A DNA stretch of 64,000 nucleotides, from positions 222,501-286,500 of the forward strand of contig JADJOD010000001.1 of assembly GCA_016713985.1 (NCBI GenBank), written 5' to 3'. Within the stretch, counting starts at the first letter, position 1, and every line of letters starts with the position of its first letter. Both the position numbers and the translations under genes were made by a program. The notes beneath the pieces were generated by a model. That model made no database searches. It was not told where the DNA came from and saw only the letters and a list, made by a program, of their open reading frames with translations. This DNA is from Lewinellaceae bacterium (GTDB lineage: Bacteria > Bacteroidota > Bacteroidia > Chitinophagales > Saprospiraceae). Of the stretch, positions 33,001-41,586 are shown piece after piece.

Positions 33001-34464
33001 GGTCAAAGCCCAGAGCTTCACGGTGCCGGTATCGGTGGCGGCGGCAAACCACCGGCCGTCGTGCGAAAACGAGCCGGACATCAGGTTGAACCTATCGTCC
33101 GGCTGAAGGTAAGTGCCGTGCCGCATGGCGCCCGCGTCTGCGGTAAGCACGTACAGCAGGTTTTTGTCGGCGCCCGCATTAAAAAACGCCGCGAGCGACG
33201 CGTCCTGCCGGATCGATAACGGGGCGCCCCGCAGCGAAATACCCGGCCCGGCACTTTCCGGAAGCTCGGCTTTTAACACCAGCGGGACACGGACAATGCT
33301 GTCGGAGCGGATAAAAAACGCCGTTTGCCGTTCCGGCATAATTTTCAGGTCGAGCACATAAGGACCGGCATTAAGGCCCCAGGGCAGGGATTTTTCCGGG
33401 CTCCAGGGCGTTTCCTTTTCGCCTTTTTTCAGCACCACGAGGCTGTCGGGGCCTCCCAGCCAGATCCGGCCTTTGTAAGAGGCCATACCCAGCACTTCGA
33501 ACGGCGGGTTTTGCAGCACCACCTGCGGGCCGGGGCGTTGCCCGCCCTTTCGCTGGGCAAATACGTCGCGCATGTTGAGCGCGTATATTTTCGATTCGTT
33601 TTTGTCAAAATATAAAAACTCGCTGCCCGAGGGGCTGAAACAATAGGATCCGATCTTCGACGCCGTCACCCGGAAAACCTCCGTTGTGCTGCGCCAGAAA
33701 AGGATGTTTTTATCCGAATAAAACATCAGGGTCCAGCCGTCGGGTGAAATATCAAACCCTGTAAAACCATCCTCCACCTGCATGCCCGGGCCGGGTTTCA
33801 TCGTTTCCGCTTCCCAGGAGAGCAGCTGCCGGCTGGCGGGGGCAAAAGCGTACAACCTGCGGTATTTGCCCGTACCACCGAAACGCACCTGTACGTTGCC
33901 GCCGAGGTCGTAGTCCAATTGATAACAAAAGGGCACTTGCAGGTCCTGGTATCCGGCGGTTCCGGGTTGCACCGGCGGCACGTAGTACCAGGCTTCGAGC
34001 AGGGTGTTGGTGCAGTCGGCATTGGGGCCCGGAGCGATGTATTCTCCGGCAAATTCGGCTAAGCGGTAGGCAAAAGAGCGGTCGAAATCCTTCAGCCGTT
34101 CTTCCGCGTCGTCGGCTAAGTTGGCGGCGGCGGCGTGTAAAAACTGGCGCCTTGCCTGTAGTTCGCTTTGCCGCAATTCCTGCTCCGACGAGTCGCGGCA
34201 GGCCTGTATCCGGCGGTTCATCAGCGAACGCGCGGTCTGGTTGGCATCGGCGCAACTTTTGGCGGCGCGGTAAAGCGCCATGGCTTCGTCCCAGCAGCGC
34301 AGCGAAAAAGCCCGGTCGGCTTCCTTGCCGGTGATCTGGTAACAGCTGTCGTTGCGCGACAACAGGAATTCCCGGCTGGGCCGGTAGCGACAGCGGGTTT
34401 CTTCCGTTTGGGAAAACAAAAGGCTGGGTACCAGGAGGCTGAAAAAGAGCAGAAAATGGCGCAT
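30036..34464 (-). CDS. Large secreted WD40/beta-propeller and TPR protein, C-terminal frameshift
   Basis: From the ATG at 34464 (signal peptide MRHFLLFFSLLVPSLLF), about 1475 residues when one base is corrected. After a helical N-terminal part with FAYRLAEFAGEYIAPGPNAD, residues about 190-800 form degenerate WD40-like repeats (VEALAFHPDGSALVAGYSDG, LIIVWDLASGE). The remainder is helical TPR-like repeats (ENTTLKLAQAYTEQGVF, LINNHLKLGDYFLSINNLEE). Near 30483 the frame shifts: one surplus A in AAAA, after VSEQA, after which the other frame reads NLLLNSMLSESFYLIHAG to a stop at 30036. It starts 10 bp after gpsA and is probably co-transcribed. The propeller plus LAEFA segment resembles the STAND-WD40 protein at 44208. 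Role unknown. Confidence 0.8.
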
Positions 34465-34474
34465 GGCAACATTT

Positions 34475-35521
34475 TTACAAAAAATCCACATCCACCGCGT
34501 AAGGATACGACATCAGGTATTCCAGTGCTTTTTCGATCGGAAACCCTTCAAAAACCACCGAATAAAGCATGTTTGTGATGGGCACGTGCAGTTTGTATTG
34601 CCGGGCGAGTTGGTGTGCGATACGAAGTGTGCGCACGCCTTCAGCCAGTTCGGGCATGTTTTCGCGAATCTGGGCGGCGCCCTCACCTTTAGCAAGACGC
34701 ATGCCGAATGTGTAGTTGCGGCTGTTGGTGCTGGTCGCGGTGGCCACCAGGTCGCCGATGCCGGCCACCCCGATAAACGCCGAACTCGACGCGCCGAGTG
34801 ATTTACCGAAATATACCATCTCGGCCAGCCCGCGCGCGATGAGCAGCCCCTGGATGTTGCGCCCGAGCCCCAGTCCGCCCAAAATACCCGAACCCAGCGC
34901 CACGATGTTTTTCAGCGCCCCGGCCAATTCTGCGCCCAGGATGTCATAAGAGCCGAAAACGTGAAAACGCTGGCTGTTCAGCGCCGACTGTCCGGCCTGG
35001 ATCACTTCCCGGAACCGGCTGCCCACGAGAGTGGCGGTAGGCTGGCCTTCCATGATCTCGATGGCCAGGTTGGGGCCGGAAAGGCAGCCGATCCGGACGA
35101 CGTTGGTCTCTTCCCGCACCACTTCGCTCATGGTGCGCACGTTGGCCCGGGTAAGTACAAGGCCTGGTTTTTCAAGATCTTCTTCTTCCAGGTCTTTCAG
35201 GTCGAAACCTTTGGTACCGTGTATCACCATGTGGTGTGGCCTCAGGTAAGGCGCCAGGGCCCGCATTGTTTGCCGAAAACTGTTGGAAGGCACGATGGGC
35301 AACAAGAGGGTGCAGCGGCGCGCCAGTTCTTCCAGATCGCCCGTTGCCGTGACGCGTGGTTCGATCTGCACACCCAGGTGTGTTCGGTTCCGGTTGATGG
35401 CGTTCACCGTTTCCGGCTGCCGGCTGAAAAGTAACACATCGGCATTGTAGGCCAGCAGGTTGGATACTGCCGTTCCAAAACTTCCCGCGCCGATGACGCC
35501 TACCGGATTAAAAGGTGACAT
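34475..35521 (-). CDS. gpsA: NAD(P)H-dependent glycerol-3-phosphate dehydrogenase
   Basis: 348 residues. N-terminal Rossmann motif VGVIGAGSFGTAVSNLLA, then HGTKGFDL, the SGPNLAIEI motif, catalytic Lys in GALKNIVALGSGI, and the C-terminal substrate-binding GIGDLVATATSTNSRNYTFG. It reduces dihydroxyacetone phosphate to sn-glycerol-3-phosphate for phospholipid synthesis in the cytoplasm. It lies 10 bp upstream of the WD40/TPR gene on the same strand. Its ATG follows within 6 bp of a GAATGAT heptamer array, so the array occupies the promoter or leader region. Confidence 0.96.
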   Translation of the reverse strand: MSPFNPVGVIGAGSFGTAVSNLLAYNADVLLFSRQPETVNAINRNRTHLGVQIEPRVTATGDLEELARRCTLLLPIVPSNSFRQTMRALAPYLRPHHMVIHGTKGFDLKDLEEEDLEKPGLVLTRANVRTMSEVVREETNVVRIGCLSGPNLAIEIMEGQPTATLVGSRFREVIQAGQSALNSQRFHVFGSYDILGAELAGALKNIVALGSGILGGLGLGRNIQGLLIARGLAEMVYFGKSLGASSSAFIGVAGIGDLVATATSTNSRNYTFGMRLAKGEGAAQIRENMPELAEGVRTLRIAHQLARQYKLHVPITNMLYSVVFEGFPIEKALEYLMSYPYAVDVDFL

Positions 35522-35526
35522 TTTTT

Positions 35527-35568
<42 letters not shown>

Positions 35569-35576
35569 AATAAATC

Positions 35577-36950
35577 TTACTTCACTCCTTCCGGCGTAAT
35601 CCTTTTACTCCAGGTTTCTTTGCCGTCAGCGTCGTAGTTGGTTATGTCCAGTTGTCGTTCGGTGCGTTTGCCGCTGAAGCGCAAAATAGAGAAATTATGG
35701 CGGTCGACCAATGTTCCTTCCACCCGGTGGGCGTTGGCCTCCTTTTCCGCCCCGCTGTAGGAACCTGCGGTAAGCGAGGAGGTCGTGAGGTCGTACACCC
35801 AGTTGCCTGCCTTGTTTTTCATCGCGCTGAGTTCGGTAAAATGCCGGTCGCCGGTGAGGAAAATCACCCCTTTGATATTTTCCCGTTCGATAAAATGCAG
35901 GATGGTATCCCGTTCGGCGGGGAAGTAGTGGAAGCAGGTTTCGTGGTGTTCGTTGGTCGTGACCACCTGACCCCCGATGGCAACGATTTTGAAAGGCGCC
36001 GTGCTTTCGGCGAGGGCGCCGAGAAACCAGTTCAGTTGGTCTTTGCCGAGCAGGGAGCGGTCGGGGCAGGTTTCGCAGTGATTAGGTGTGCGAAAATAGC
36101 GGTTGTCGAGCAGGAAAAAGTCCATGTCGTTGTATTCGAACAGGGTGGTGCATCCTTTTTTCCCGTTGACGCCAAAGGTAGGGTTGCCCCAAAACTCGCG
36201 AAACACCTCCCAGGAAGTCTCCTTGTGAACAAAAGAACCGTCGGAATCATTGGGCCCGAAATCGTGGTCGTCCCAGATGGCGTATTGCGGCGTGGATGCG
36301 AGCAGCGGCTGAAGTTCCGGCGTGGCGCGGTCGTGCGTCCAGCGATGGATCATTCCGCTGCGGGTGTTCCAATCGACTTCCCGGTAATACACGTCGTCGC
36401 CGAGCCAGAGCATCAAATCGGGTTTTTGCTGGTAAATGCTCGTAAAAATGTGATAATCAGAACCATATGGTTTCCCCGGGCGGTCGTATTCCGGTTCGTT
36501 GATGTAGGCGCAGCTGCCCGTCGCGAGGGCAAAAGGCGGCGGGTCGGTGCGCCATTGCCAGAGTGCCTGGGTTTTAAAATGGGTGGGATACGGCAGATTT
36601 ACGGGCTGGTTATTGATGTGGACGGTGTATAAATACCTGCGCCCCGGCTCCAGTTTTTCGGCGAGACACTTGGCGGTAAAACTCCCTTTTGCGACCTGTA
36701 CCGGCGCCGTCCACGATTTTTTATCCGGTTTTTCTTCGTCCCAGTATTGTACCTGCACCTGTGCATCCGTTTTGGTCTGTACCCAGATCAGGGCTTCGCG
36801 CAAATCCACGTAACCGATCATGGGGCCGTTTTGGAGGCCGGCATTGCCGGCAAGGGCGGCAGCAGTCCCGTTTGTCGCCGGCGCCGGCGCCTTGCATCCG
36901 GCAATTAAAAATAAAAGAAGTGCTCCGAAGTGTTGAATCCTGGTTTGCAT
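35577..36950 (-). CDS. PhoD-like alkaline phosphatase/phosphodiesterase lipoprotein
   Basis: 457 residues from the ATG at 36950 (MQTRIQHFGALLLFLIAGC, lipobox LIAGC). After a Fibronectin-like N-terminal domain (about residues 45-140), the PhoD-type metallophosphoesterase has ALATGSCAY, LMLWLGDDVYYRE, AIWDDHDFGPND and IFLTGDRHFTELS, the expected metal ligands. Such enzymes cleave phosphate mono- or diesters outside the cytoplasm, often during phosphate limitation; no Pho box was identified. Monocistronic; GpsA transcription comes from the same strand upstream across the heptamer array. Confidence 0.9.
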   Translation of the reverse strand: MQTRIQHFGALLLFLIAGCKAPAPATNGTAAALAGNAGLQNGPMIGYVDLREALIWVQTKTDAQVQVQYWDEEKPDKKSWTAPVQVAKGSFTAKCLAEKLEPGRRYLYTVHINNQPVNLPYPTHFKTQALWQWRTDPPPFALATGSCAYINEPEYDRPGKPYGSDYHIFTSIYQQKPDLMLWLGDDVYYREVDWNTRSGMIHRWTHDRATPELQPLLASTPQYAIWDDHDFGPNDSDGSFVHKETSWEVFREFWGNPTFGVNGKKGCTTLFEYNDMDFFLLDNRYFRTPNHCETCPDRSLLGKDQLNWFLGALAESTAPFKIVAIGGQVVTTNEHHETCFHYFPAERDTILHFIERENIKGVIFLTGDRHFTELSAMKNKAGNWVYDLTTSSLTAGSYSGAEKEANAHRVEGTLVDRHNFSILRFSGKRTERQLDITNYDADGKETWSKRITPEGVK

Positions 36951-37085
36951 ACCTGAAAAAATTATACGCCGCCAAGGTACGTCAAACACCGGTTTAAACC
37001 CCCGTTTTACAAAAAAGTCAAACACGGACCCAACCATTCGATTTGGCACATCGTTTATAAAATTGAAATAAAATTTTCCAAAACA

Positions 37086-37117
37086 CTTGCTTTTTCCGAA
37101 ATAAAAACTTTACTTTG
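37086..37117 (+). promoter_or_regulatory. Candidate -33/-7 promoter
   Basis: CTTG at 37086-37089 and TTACTTTG ending at 37117 are spaced about 21 nt, a fair match to the Bacteroidota consensus. The gene starts 26 nt downstream. Confidence 0.4.
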
Positions 37118-37142
37118 AACCAATAAAAATAGGAGGTTCGCC

Positions 37143-37565
37143 ATGACAATACGCATAGCTTCACTCATAACCCTCCTCGCGCTCTCCCTCGCGGCAACTG
37201 CACAATCGGCAGAGAAAACTTTTTCCAAGTCATTTAACACCGACGGAAAGGGTACGATCAACCTCGATTTGCCAGGCGCTATCGATCTGAAAGTCTGGGA
37301 CAATCCTTCCATCCGTATCGGCATTACCGTCAGTATTCCGACCGGCAACAGCTCGATGCTCGGCGAACTCGCCAACATCGGCCGTTACAACCTCGTGTCG
37401 AAATCCGAGGGCGATGTGCTGACGATCCAGGCGCCCAATATGCAAAAACGGGTCACATTAAAGGGGGCAGAATTTCGCGAGACACTCACGTTCGTCGTGT
37501 TTGTACCCAAAGACCTGACGATCGAAATGCCCAACGCCCAGGCTTTTGCAGAAAACAGAAAGTAG
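37143..37565 (+). CDS. Small secreted protein, DUF4097/GIN-domain-like
   Basis: 140 residues with signal peptide MTIRIASLITLLALSLAATA. The mature part (INLDLPGAIDLKVWDNPSIRIGITV, ETLTFVVFVPKDLTIEMP) has the strand pattern of the adhesin-head GIN/DUF4097 superhelix but is shorter than the usual domain. A perfect Shine-Dalgarno AGGAGG at 37131-37136 sits 6 nt before the ATG; this is unusual for Bacteroidota, where strong SDs are rare, and fixes the start. It is followed by a strong terminator. The next gene is a paralogue. Confidence 0.72.
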   Translation: MTIRIASLITLLALSLAATAQSAEKTFSKSFNTDGKGTINLDLPGAIDLKVWDNPSIRIGITVSIPTGNSSMLGELANIGRYNLVSKSEGDVLTIQAPNMQKRVTLKGAEFRETLTFVVFVPKDLTIEMPNAQAFAENRK

Positions 37566-37622
37566 TTTTTCAACCCGTGTTAATAGGTGCGTCAAAAGGA
37601 TGCACCGCCAGCAAACAATTCG

Positions 37623-37660
37623 ATTACCCGGATGGCGTTACTGCTTCCGGGTAATTTTTT
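37623..37660 (+). terminator. Rho-independent terminator
   Basis: ATTACCCGGA at 37623-37632 pairs perfectly with TCCGGGTAAT at 37646-37655, followed by TTTTTT. Confidence 0.92.
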
Positions 37661-37712
37661 GCACTTTTGAAAAGCCGCGACTTCACCCGAACTTTGTCCA
37701 AAATTTAAACAC

Positions 37713-38144
37713 ATGATGCAGAGCCGGCTATTCGCCCTTTTAATCTTCGCTGCCGTTTCCTACTCCGCCCAGGCGCAGATGGAACGCACGATTTACCAGG
37801 TTTTTGACATCGATTCCGTAAAAACCGTTTACCTCGACATTGCGGATATATACCAGATCTATTCCTGGGCAGGCAGTACCATCCTGATTGAAACAAACGT
37901 CCAGCTCTCGCACGGCTCTGCGGAAATCCTCGACTACCTGATCAAGGAAGGGCGTTATGACGTCGATATGGACACCCTCGTGATGCCCGAAGTGAAGATT
38001 TATACCAAAATGCCCGATCGCAAAAAGAAACGGGTGAAAACGCCGGACGGCGAGATCACGGAAATCCCCGAAGCGAAAATTTTTGTACCCGATACCTTTA
38101 CCTGGTCGGATGACAAAAAGCGTTTGTGGCGGATACAAAAATGA
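37713..38144 (+). CDS. Small secreted protein, paralogue of the 37143 gene
   Basis: 143 residues with signal peptide MMQSRLFALLIFAAVSYSAQA. The segment KTVYLDIADIYQIYSWAGSTILIETNV aligns with the corresponding part of the preceding protein, and LDYLIKEGRYDV with LGELANIGRYNL, so the two are diverged duplicates. The C-terminal half is basic (MPDRKKKRVKTPDGE) and ends without a transmembrane segment. Function unknown; periplasmic or outer-surface location inferred. The two paralogues are separated by a terminator, so they are probably transcribed independently. Confidence 0.7.
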   Translation: MMQSRLFALLIFAAVSYSAQAQMERTIYQVFDIDSVKTVYLDIADIYQIYSWAGSTILIETNVQLSHGSAEILDYLIKEGRYDVDMDTLVMPEVKIYTKMPDRKKKRVKTPDGEITEIPEAKIFVPDTFTWSDDKKRLWRIQK

Positions 38145-38178
38145 ATATTTTCCCGATAAAAACGGGACGTAACATATT

Positions 38179-39933
38179 ATGCCGCAATTAGTTGAACTCG
38201 TGCTTCTCCCCGGAGAACACCACAACCCGGCCCTGCTCCGGCAAAAAGCCGCCGCTCAGGCAGGGCTTCGACCCGAACAGATCAGCCATCTCGAAATTAT
38301 AAAATCCTCGCTCGACGCGCGCGCGCGCCAGCCCTTGTACCGCGTCCGTGTGGAAATATACCGGCAAGGAGAAGTTTTTACCCCGGAACCGGCCATTCTC
38401 CAGGGATTCCACCCCGTGGAAGGCCGCAAAACGGCGATCATCGTGGGCGCCGGGCCGGCGGGTTATTTTGCCGCCCTGGAATTGCTCGAACGCGGTATCC
38501 GGCCCATCGTGCTCGACCGCGGCAAAGACGTACGCGACCGCCGCCGCGACCTGCGCGCCATTCAGCAGTTCGGCGAAGTGAATCCCCACTCCAATTATTG
38601 TTTCGGAGAAGGCGGCGCCGGCACCTATTCTGACGGCAAATTATACACCCGGTCCGTAAAACGCGGCGACGTGCGGAAGGCCCTGCGCCTGCTGGTGGAA
38701 CATGGCGCCAAATCCGACATTCTTACGGAAGCGCATCCGCACATCGGTTCCAACAAACTGCCCGGCGTCGTTCAGAATATCCGCGAAACGATCCTGCATT
38801 ACGGCGGCGAGGTTCATTTCGGGCAGTGGGTCACCGGTTTGATTTTTGGGGATGCGGGCGCCGGCGGCTACAGTCGCCGGATTATTGGTGTGATTACAGA
38901 GCGGACAGATGCCAGATGCCAGATACCAGATGCCAGATTCGAGATTCCAGATGACAGAAGACAGATACCAGATGACAGAGGACAGACGGCATCTGGCATC
39001 TCGAATCTGGCATCTGGTATCTGGAATCTCGAATCTGGAATCTCGCATCTGGAATCTGGAATCTCGCATCTCGCATCTGCAGAATGGCTGGCCGACGCCG
39101 TAATCCTCGCTACCGGCCACTCTGCACGTGATATTTACCGGCTTTTGCACCGCGAAGGCGTCCGGATCGAAGCCAAACCTTTTGCACTTGGGGTGCGGGT
39201 GGAACATCCCCAGGAATTGATCGACAACATTCAATACAAACGCAATCTGCGGGACGAACATTTGCCGGCAGCAAGTTATAACCTCGTTTGTCAGATCAAG
39301 GGCCGGGGCGTGTTTTCCTTTTGCATGTGCCCCGGCGGACTGATTGTGCCCTCGGCTACTGCGCCCGGAGAGATTGTGGTGAACGGCATGAGTATGAGCC
39401 GGCGCGACTCGCCGTTCGCCAATTCGGGCATGGTCACTTCCGTGGAAGCGGAGGACCTGGCGCCCTGGGCAAAACACGGCGTCTTCGCTGCCATGGAATT
39501 TCAAAGCGAAGTGGAAAGACGGCTTTTTCAGGCCGGCGACGGGAGTCAGAAAGGGCCTTCGCTGCGCCTGCCCGATTTTATTCACGGAAAATTATCGGCT
39601 GACCTGCCGGGGTCGTCGTATATACCCGGGCTGTACCCGGCGCCTTTGTACGACCTGCTTCCCCCCTTCATTTACAAGCGTTTACGCGACGGACTGTCGG
39701 AATTCGGGAAAATGATGCGCGGGTTTTACACCGAAGAAGCCAACGTAGTGGCTACCGAAAGCCGCACCAGCGCACCCGTGCGTGTGCCACGCGACGCAAA
39801 AACCCTGATGCATCCGGACGTGGAAGCATTGTTTCCCTGCGGAGAAGGCGCCGGGTACGCCGGGGGCATTATCTCGGCGGCCATGGACGGGCAAAATGTG
39901 TCCCGGGCAGCGGCCGAACTGATTGGCGCTTGA
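38179..39933 (+). CDS. FAD-dependent dehydrogenase (COG2509-like) with in-frame repeat insertion
   Basis: 584 residues. An N-terminal domain of about 85 residues precedes the FAD-binding Rossmann motif TAIIVGAGPAGYFAALELLERG. Then come CFGEGGAGTYSDGKLYTR, ILATGHSARDIYRLL, FCMCPGGLIVPSA and the C-terminal FPCGEGAGYAGGIISAAMDG, as in the uncharacterised COG2509 dehydrogenases. Residues about 242-300, just before AEWLADAVILATGHS, have no counterpart expected in the family. They come from a 175-bp inverted heptamer array and read as heptad-like repeats (QIPDARF, SGISHLE). The insertion sits in a surface loop of the FAD domain, so the fold may tolerate it. Substrate unknown. Confidence 0.85.
   Translation: MPQLVELVLLPGEHHNPALLRQKAAAQAGLRPEQISHLEIIKSSLDARARQPLYRVRVEIYRQGEVFTPEPAILQGFHPVEGRKTAIIVGAGPAGYFAALELLERGIRPIVLDRGKDVRDRRRDLRAIQQFGEVNPHSNYCFGEGGAGTYSDGKLYTRSVKRGDVRKALRLLVEHGAKSDILTEAHPHIGSNKLPGVVQNIRETILHYGGEVHFGQWVTGLIFGDAGAGGYSRRIIGVITERTDARCQIPDARFEIPDDRRQIPDDRGQTASGISNLASGIWNLESGISHLESGISHLASAEWLADAVILATGHSARDIYRLLHREGVRIEAKPFALGVRVEHPQELIDNIQYKRNLRDEHLPAASYNLVCQIKGRGVFSFCMCPGGLIVPSATAPGEIVVNGMSMSRRDSPFANSGMVTSVEAEDLAPWAKHGVFAAMEFQSEVERRLFQAGDGSQKGPSLRLPDFIHGKLSADLPGSSYIPGLYPAPLYDLLPPFIYKRLRDGLSEFGKMMRGFYTEEANVVATESRTSAPVRVPRDAKTLMHPDVEALFPCGEGAGYAGGIISAAMDGQNVSRAAAELIGA
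38904..39078. repeat. Inverted heptamer array (NNCAGAT / NNNATCT) inside a coding region
   Basis: Twelve heptamers of the type GACAGAT/GCCAGAT (38904-38987) are followed directly by thirteen reverse-complement-type heptamers (GGCATCT/GGAATCT, 38988-39078). The result is a 175-bp imperfect hairpin. Both arms are open in the FAD dehydrogenase frame. Confidence 0.93.
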
Positions 39934-39944
39934 CGTATTTACCG

Positions 39945-39986
39945 GGTTATTGGTTATTGGTTATTGGTTGTTGGTTGTTGGTTAGA
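39945..39986. repeat. Heptamer tandem array (GGTTATT/GGTTGTT)6
   Basis: Six direct heptamers (three GGTTATT, two GGTTGTT, one GGTTAGA), followed by a short inverted copy (ACCAATAATC) at about 39997-40006, between the FAD dehydrogenase stop and the next lipoprotein. Confidence 0.9.
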
Positions 39987-40026
39987 ATAATTGGCAACCA
40001 ATAATCGTTTTGGATTCAAAAATGCC

Positions 40027-40770
40027 ATGCCAAAAACATCGTTTGCTCTGCTCCTTTTGCTGCCCCTCCTGAGCCTGCTCTACGCCTGCGGTGCCGGACG
40101 GTATCCGCCCTCCGGCGGCCCCCGGTACAATGATCATGGTGACTATTCCGCTTCAAAAGATGCCCTGAGCCCGCTACTCACCGAATCCCTGTTCGATTAC
40201 AAAGACCGCACCCTGAGTGAAGAAGACATCCGGCGCATACTCGACGGTCATATCGCGATAGGGGATACCGTTCGGCTGGCCATATTTCATACCGGCGGCT
40301 CCATGGCGCGTTACGGCGCCTGGCGATGGAACGACGAAGAAAGTTTGAAAACGCAGCAACAACTGATCGACACACTCACCTGGGCGCTCCGGCGATCCGG
40401 CCGGGTACAAAAAGTGATCCTGCTGCCTTCTATGGTGACCGGCCATAAGCCGAATATTCACCAATTGCGCGAATCGGCCGTGCGCCTGCAGGCTGATATG
40501 TTGCTGGTTTACAGCCTGCACAGCGATTTGTACCAAAAATACCGGGTTTTTAAAAAAGACGAAGCGAAAGCGTTTGCCACCACGGAAGCCATCCTGATGG
40601 ACATCCGAACCGGGGTCATTCCACACACCAGCGTGGTGACAAAAAGCGCCCAAAGCACAAAAGTTCAAAGTGATTTTACACCCGAAGAACTTGAAAAACG
40701 CGCCCTGCACACCGCCACCCTCGAAGCCCTGCTCGAAACCGGCCGGCAGGCCGCAGAATTTTTAAAATAA
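40027..40770 (+). CDS. Putative lipoprotein of unknown function
   Basis: 247 residues from the ATG at 40027, with a lipoprotein signal (MPKTSFALLLLLPLLSLLYACG, lipobox LYAC). The mature protein is mixed alpha/beta (TVRLAIFHTGGSMARYG, VQKVILLPSMVTGHKP, ADMLLVYSLHSDLYQKYRVF, ATTEAILMDIRTGVIPHTSV). It resembles lipoproteins that assemble in oligomeric periplasmic structures, but I cannot name the family. An in-frame TTG upstream falls in the repeat array and was rejected as a start. Outer-membrane anchoring inferred. Confidence 0.72.
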   Translation: MPKTSFALLLLLPLLSLLYACGAGRYPPSGGPRYNDHGDYSASKDALSPLLTESLFDYKDRTLSEEDIRRILDGHIAIGDTVRLAIFHTGGSMARYGAWRWNDEESLKTQQQLIDTLTWALRRSGRVQKVILLPSMVTGHKPNIHQLRESAVRLQADMLLVYSLHSDLYQKYRVFKKDEAKAFATTEAILMDIRTGVIPHTSVVTKSAQSTKVQSDFTPEELEKRALHTATLEALLETGRQAAEFLK

Positions 40771-40780
40771 AAGAGGGGGG

Positions 40781-41014
40781 AGTTATGAATGATGAATGAT
40801 GAGTTATGAATGATGAAATTGCGGAGAGTACGTCCATGCATCATTTATCGCAAACACTGTGTTGCTCCCTTTCCCGGGCCTCCGAGCAACGCACCCATTC
40901 ATCATTCATAACTCATCATTCATAACTCCCCCGCAAAAACTGTGTTGCTCCCTTTCCCGGGCCTCAGAGCAACGCACCCATTCATCATTCATAACTCATC
41001 ATTCATCATTCACC
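40781..41014. repeat. Composite heptamer repeat with 83-bp tandem duplication
   Basis: Left arm of AGTTATG/AATGATG heptamers (40781-40817), then a unique stretch, then an 83-bp unit at 40857-40939 repeated at 40940-41014 with one substitution and a variable end. Each 83-bp unit ends in CATTCAT/AACTCAT heptamers, the reverse complement of the left arm. It fills the gap between the lipoprotein gene and arfB, and the arfB stop codon lies inside it. Confidence 0.92.
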
Positions 41015-41406
41015 CCCCCTCTTCGGATCGCTTTTTTTTCCGAAAGTCTTCTTTTGGCCTCGGTCCGGGCCTCTTTTGCGCCGGCCGGAATACGGGTGCG
41101 TTTGCGCTTTTTGGGTCTGTGCAAGGCTTTTTCCAGCAGGCGCAGGAGTTTTTCTTCGGCCAGCAGTTTGTTGGCGAGTTGTGATCGTTCGGTCTGGTTG
41201 ACGGCGGAAAGAAAACCTTCCGCCGATATCTGATTGGCCAGGTTTTCCAGAATCAGGGCTTTTTCTTCCTCTGTCAAAGCCTCCGAGGCCGCTACTTCGA
41301 AGCGAGCCTCCACCTTCGTCTCCACTTTATTGACGTTCTGCCCGCCCTTGCCGCCGGAGCGGGAGGTGCGGTAGGAAAGTTCCGATTTGACCAGTTCGGT
41401 ATTCAT
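40999..41406 (-). CDS. arfB: Peptidyl-tRNA hydrolase ArfB-type (release-factor-like ribosome rescue)
   Basis: 135 residues from the ATG at 41406. It carries the catalytic GGQ in RTSRSGGKGGQNVNKVETKVE, and its basic C-terminal tail (HRPKKRKRTRIPAGAKEARTEAKRRLSEKK) would enter the mRNA channel of stalled ribosomes. It hydrolyses peptidyl-tRNA on non-stop ribosomes without a stop codon. It lacks release-factor domains 1 and 2 and has the typical ArfB length. The last residues (RRGGVNDE) and the stop codon are supplied by the ATTCATC repeat, so the original 3' end may have been replaced. Confidence 0.93.
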   Translation of the reverse strand: MNTELVKSELSYRTSRSGGKGGQNVNKVETKVEARFEVAASEALTEEEKALILENLANQISAEGFLSAVNQTERSQLANKLLAEEKLLRLLEKALHRPKKRKRTRIPAGAKEARTEAKRRLSEKKAIRRGGVNDE

Positions 41407-41586
41407 AATATGGTTTTGAAGCCAAACACAAGGTCGTGGCAATCAGTTCAAAACGGGTGCAGGGAAAAAAATGTATGCTGCCGTTGAGATTTGAACAGCC
41501 GAAACGTCTGATAAAAAAGTAAACCCCAAAAAACCAGTCCTGAAGGCAGGGCGAGGCTCCTGAAACCCATTTTTACCTGACCGATT

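Noticed and set aside
38904..39078. Pseudogene caused by repeat insertion
   Set aside because: The frame remains open through the whole array and all downstream FAD-binding motifs are in frame, so there is no evidence of inactivation.
41443..41586. tRNA gene on the minus strand
   Set aside because: A fragment resembling a T-arm was seen, but no acceptor stem or cloverleaf can be formed.
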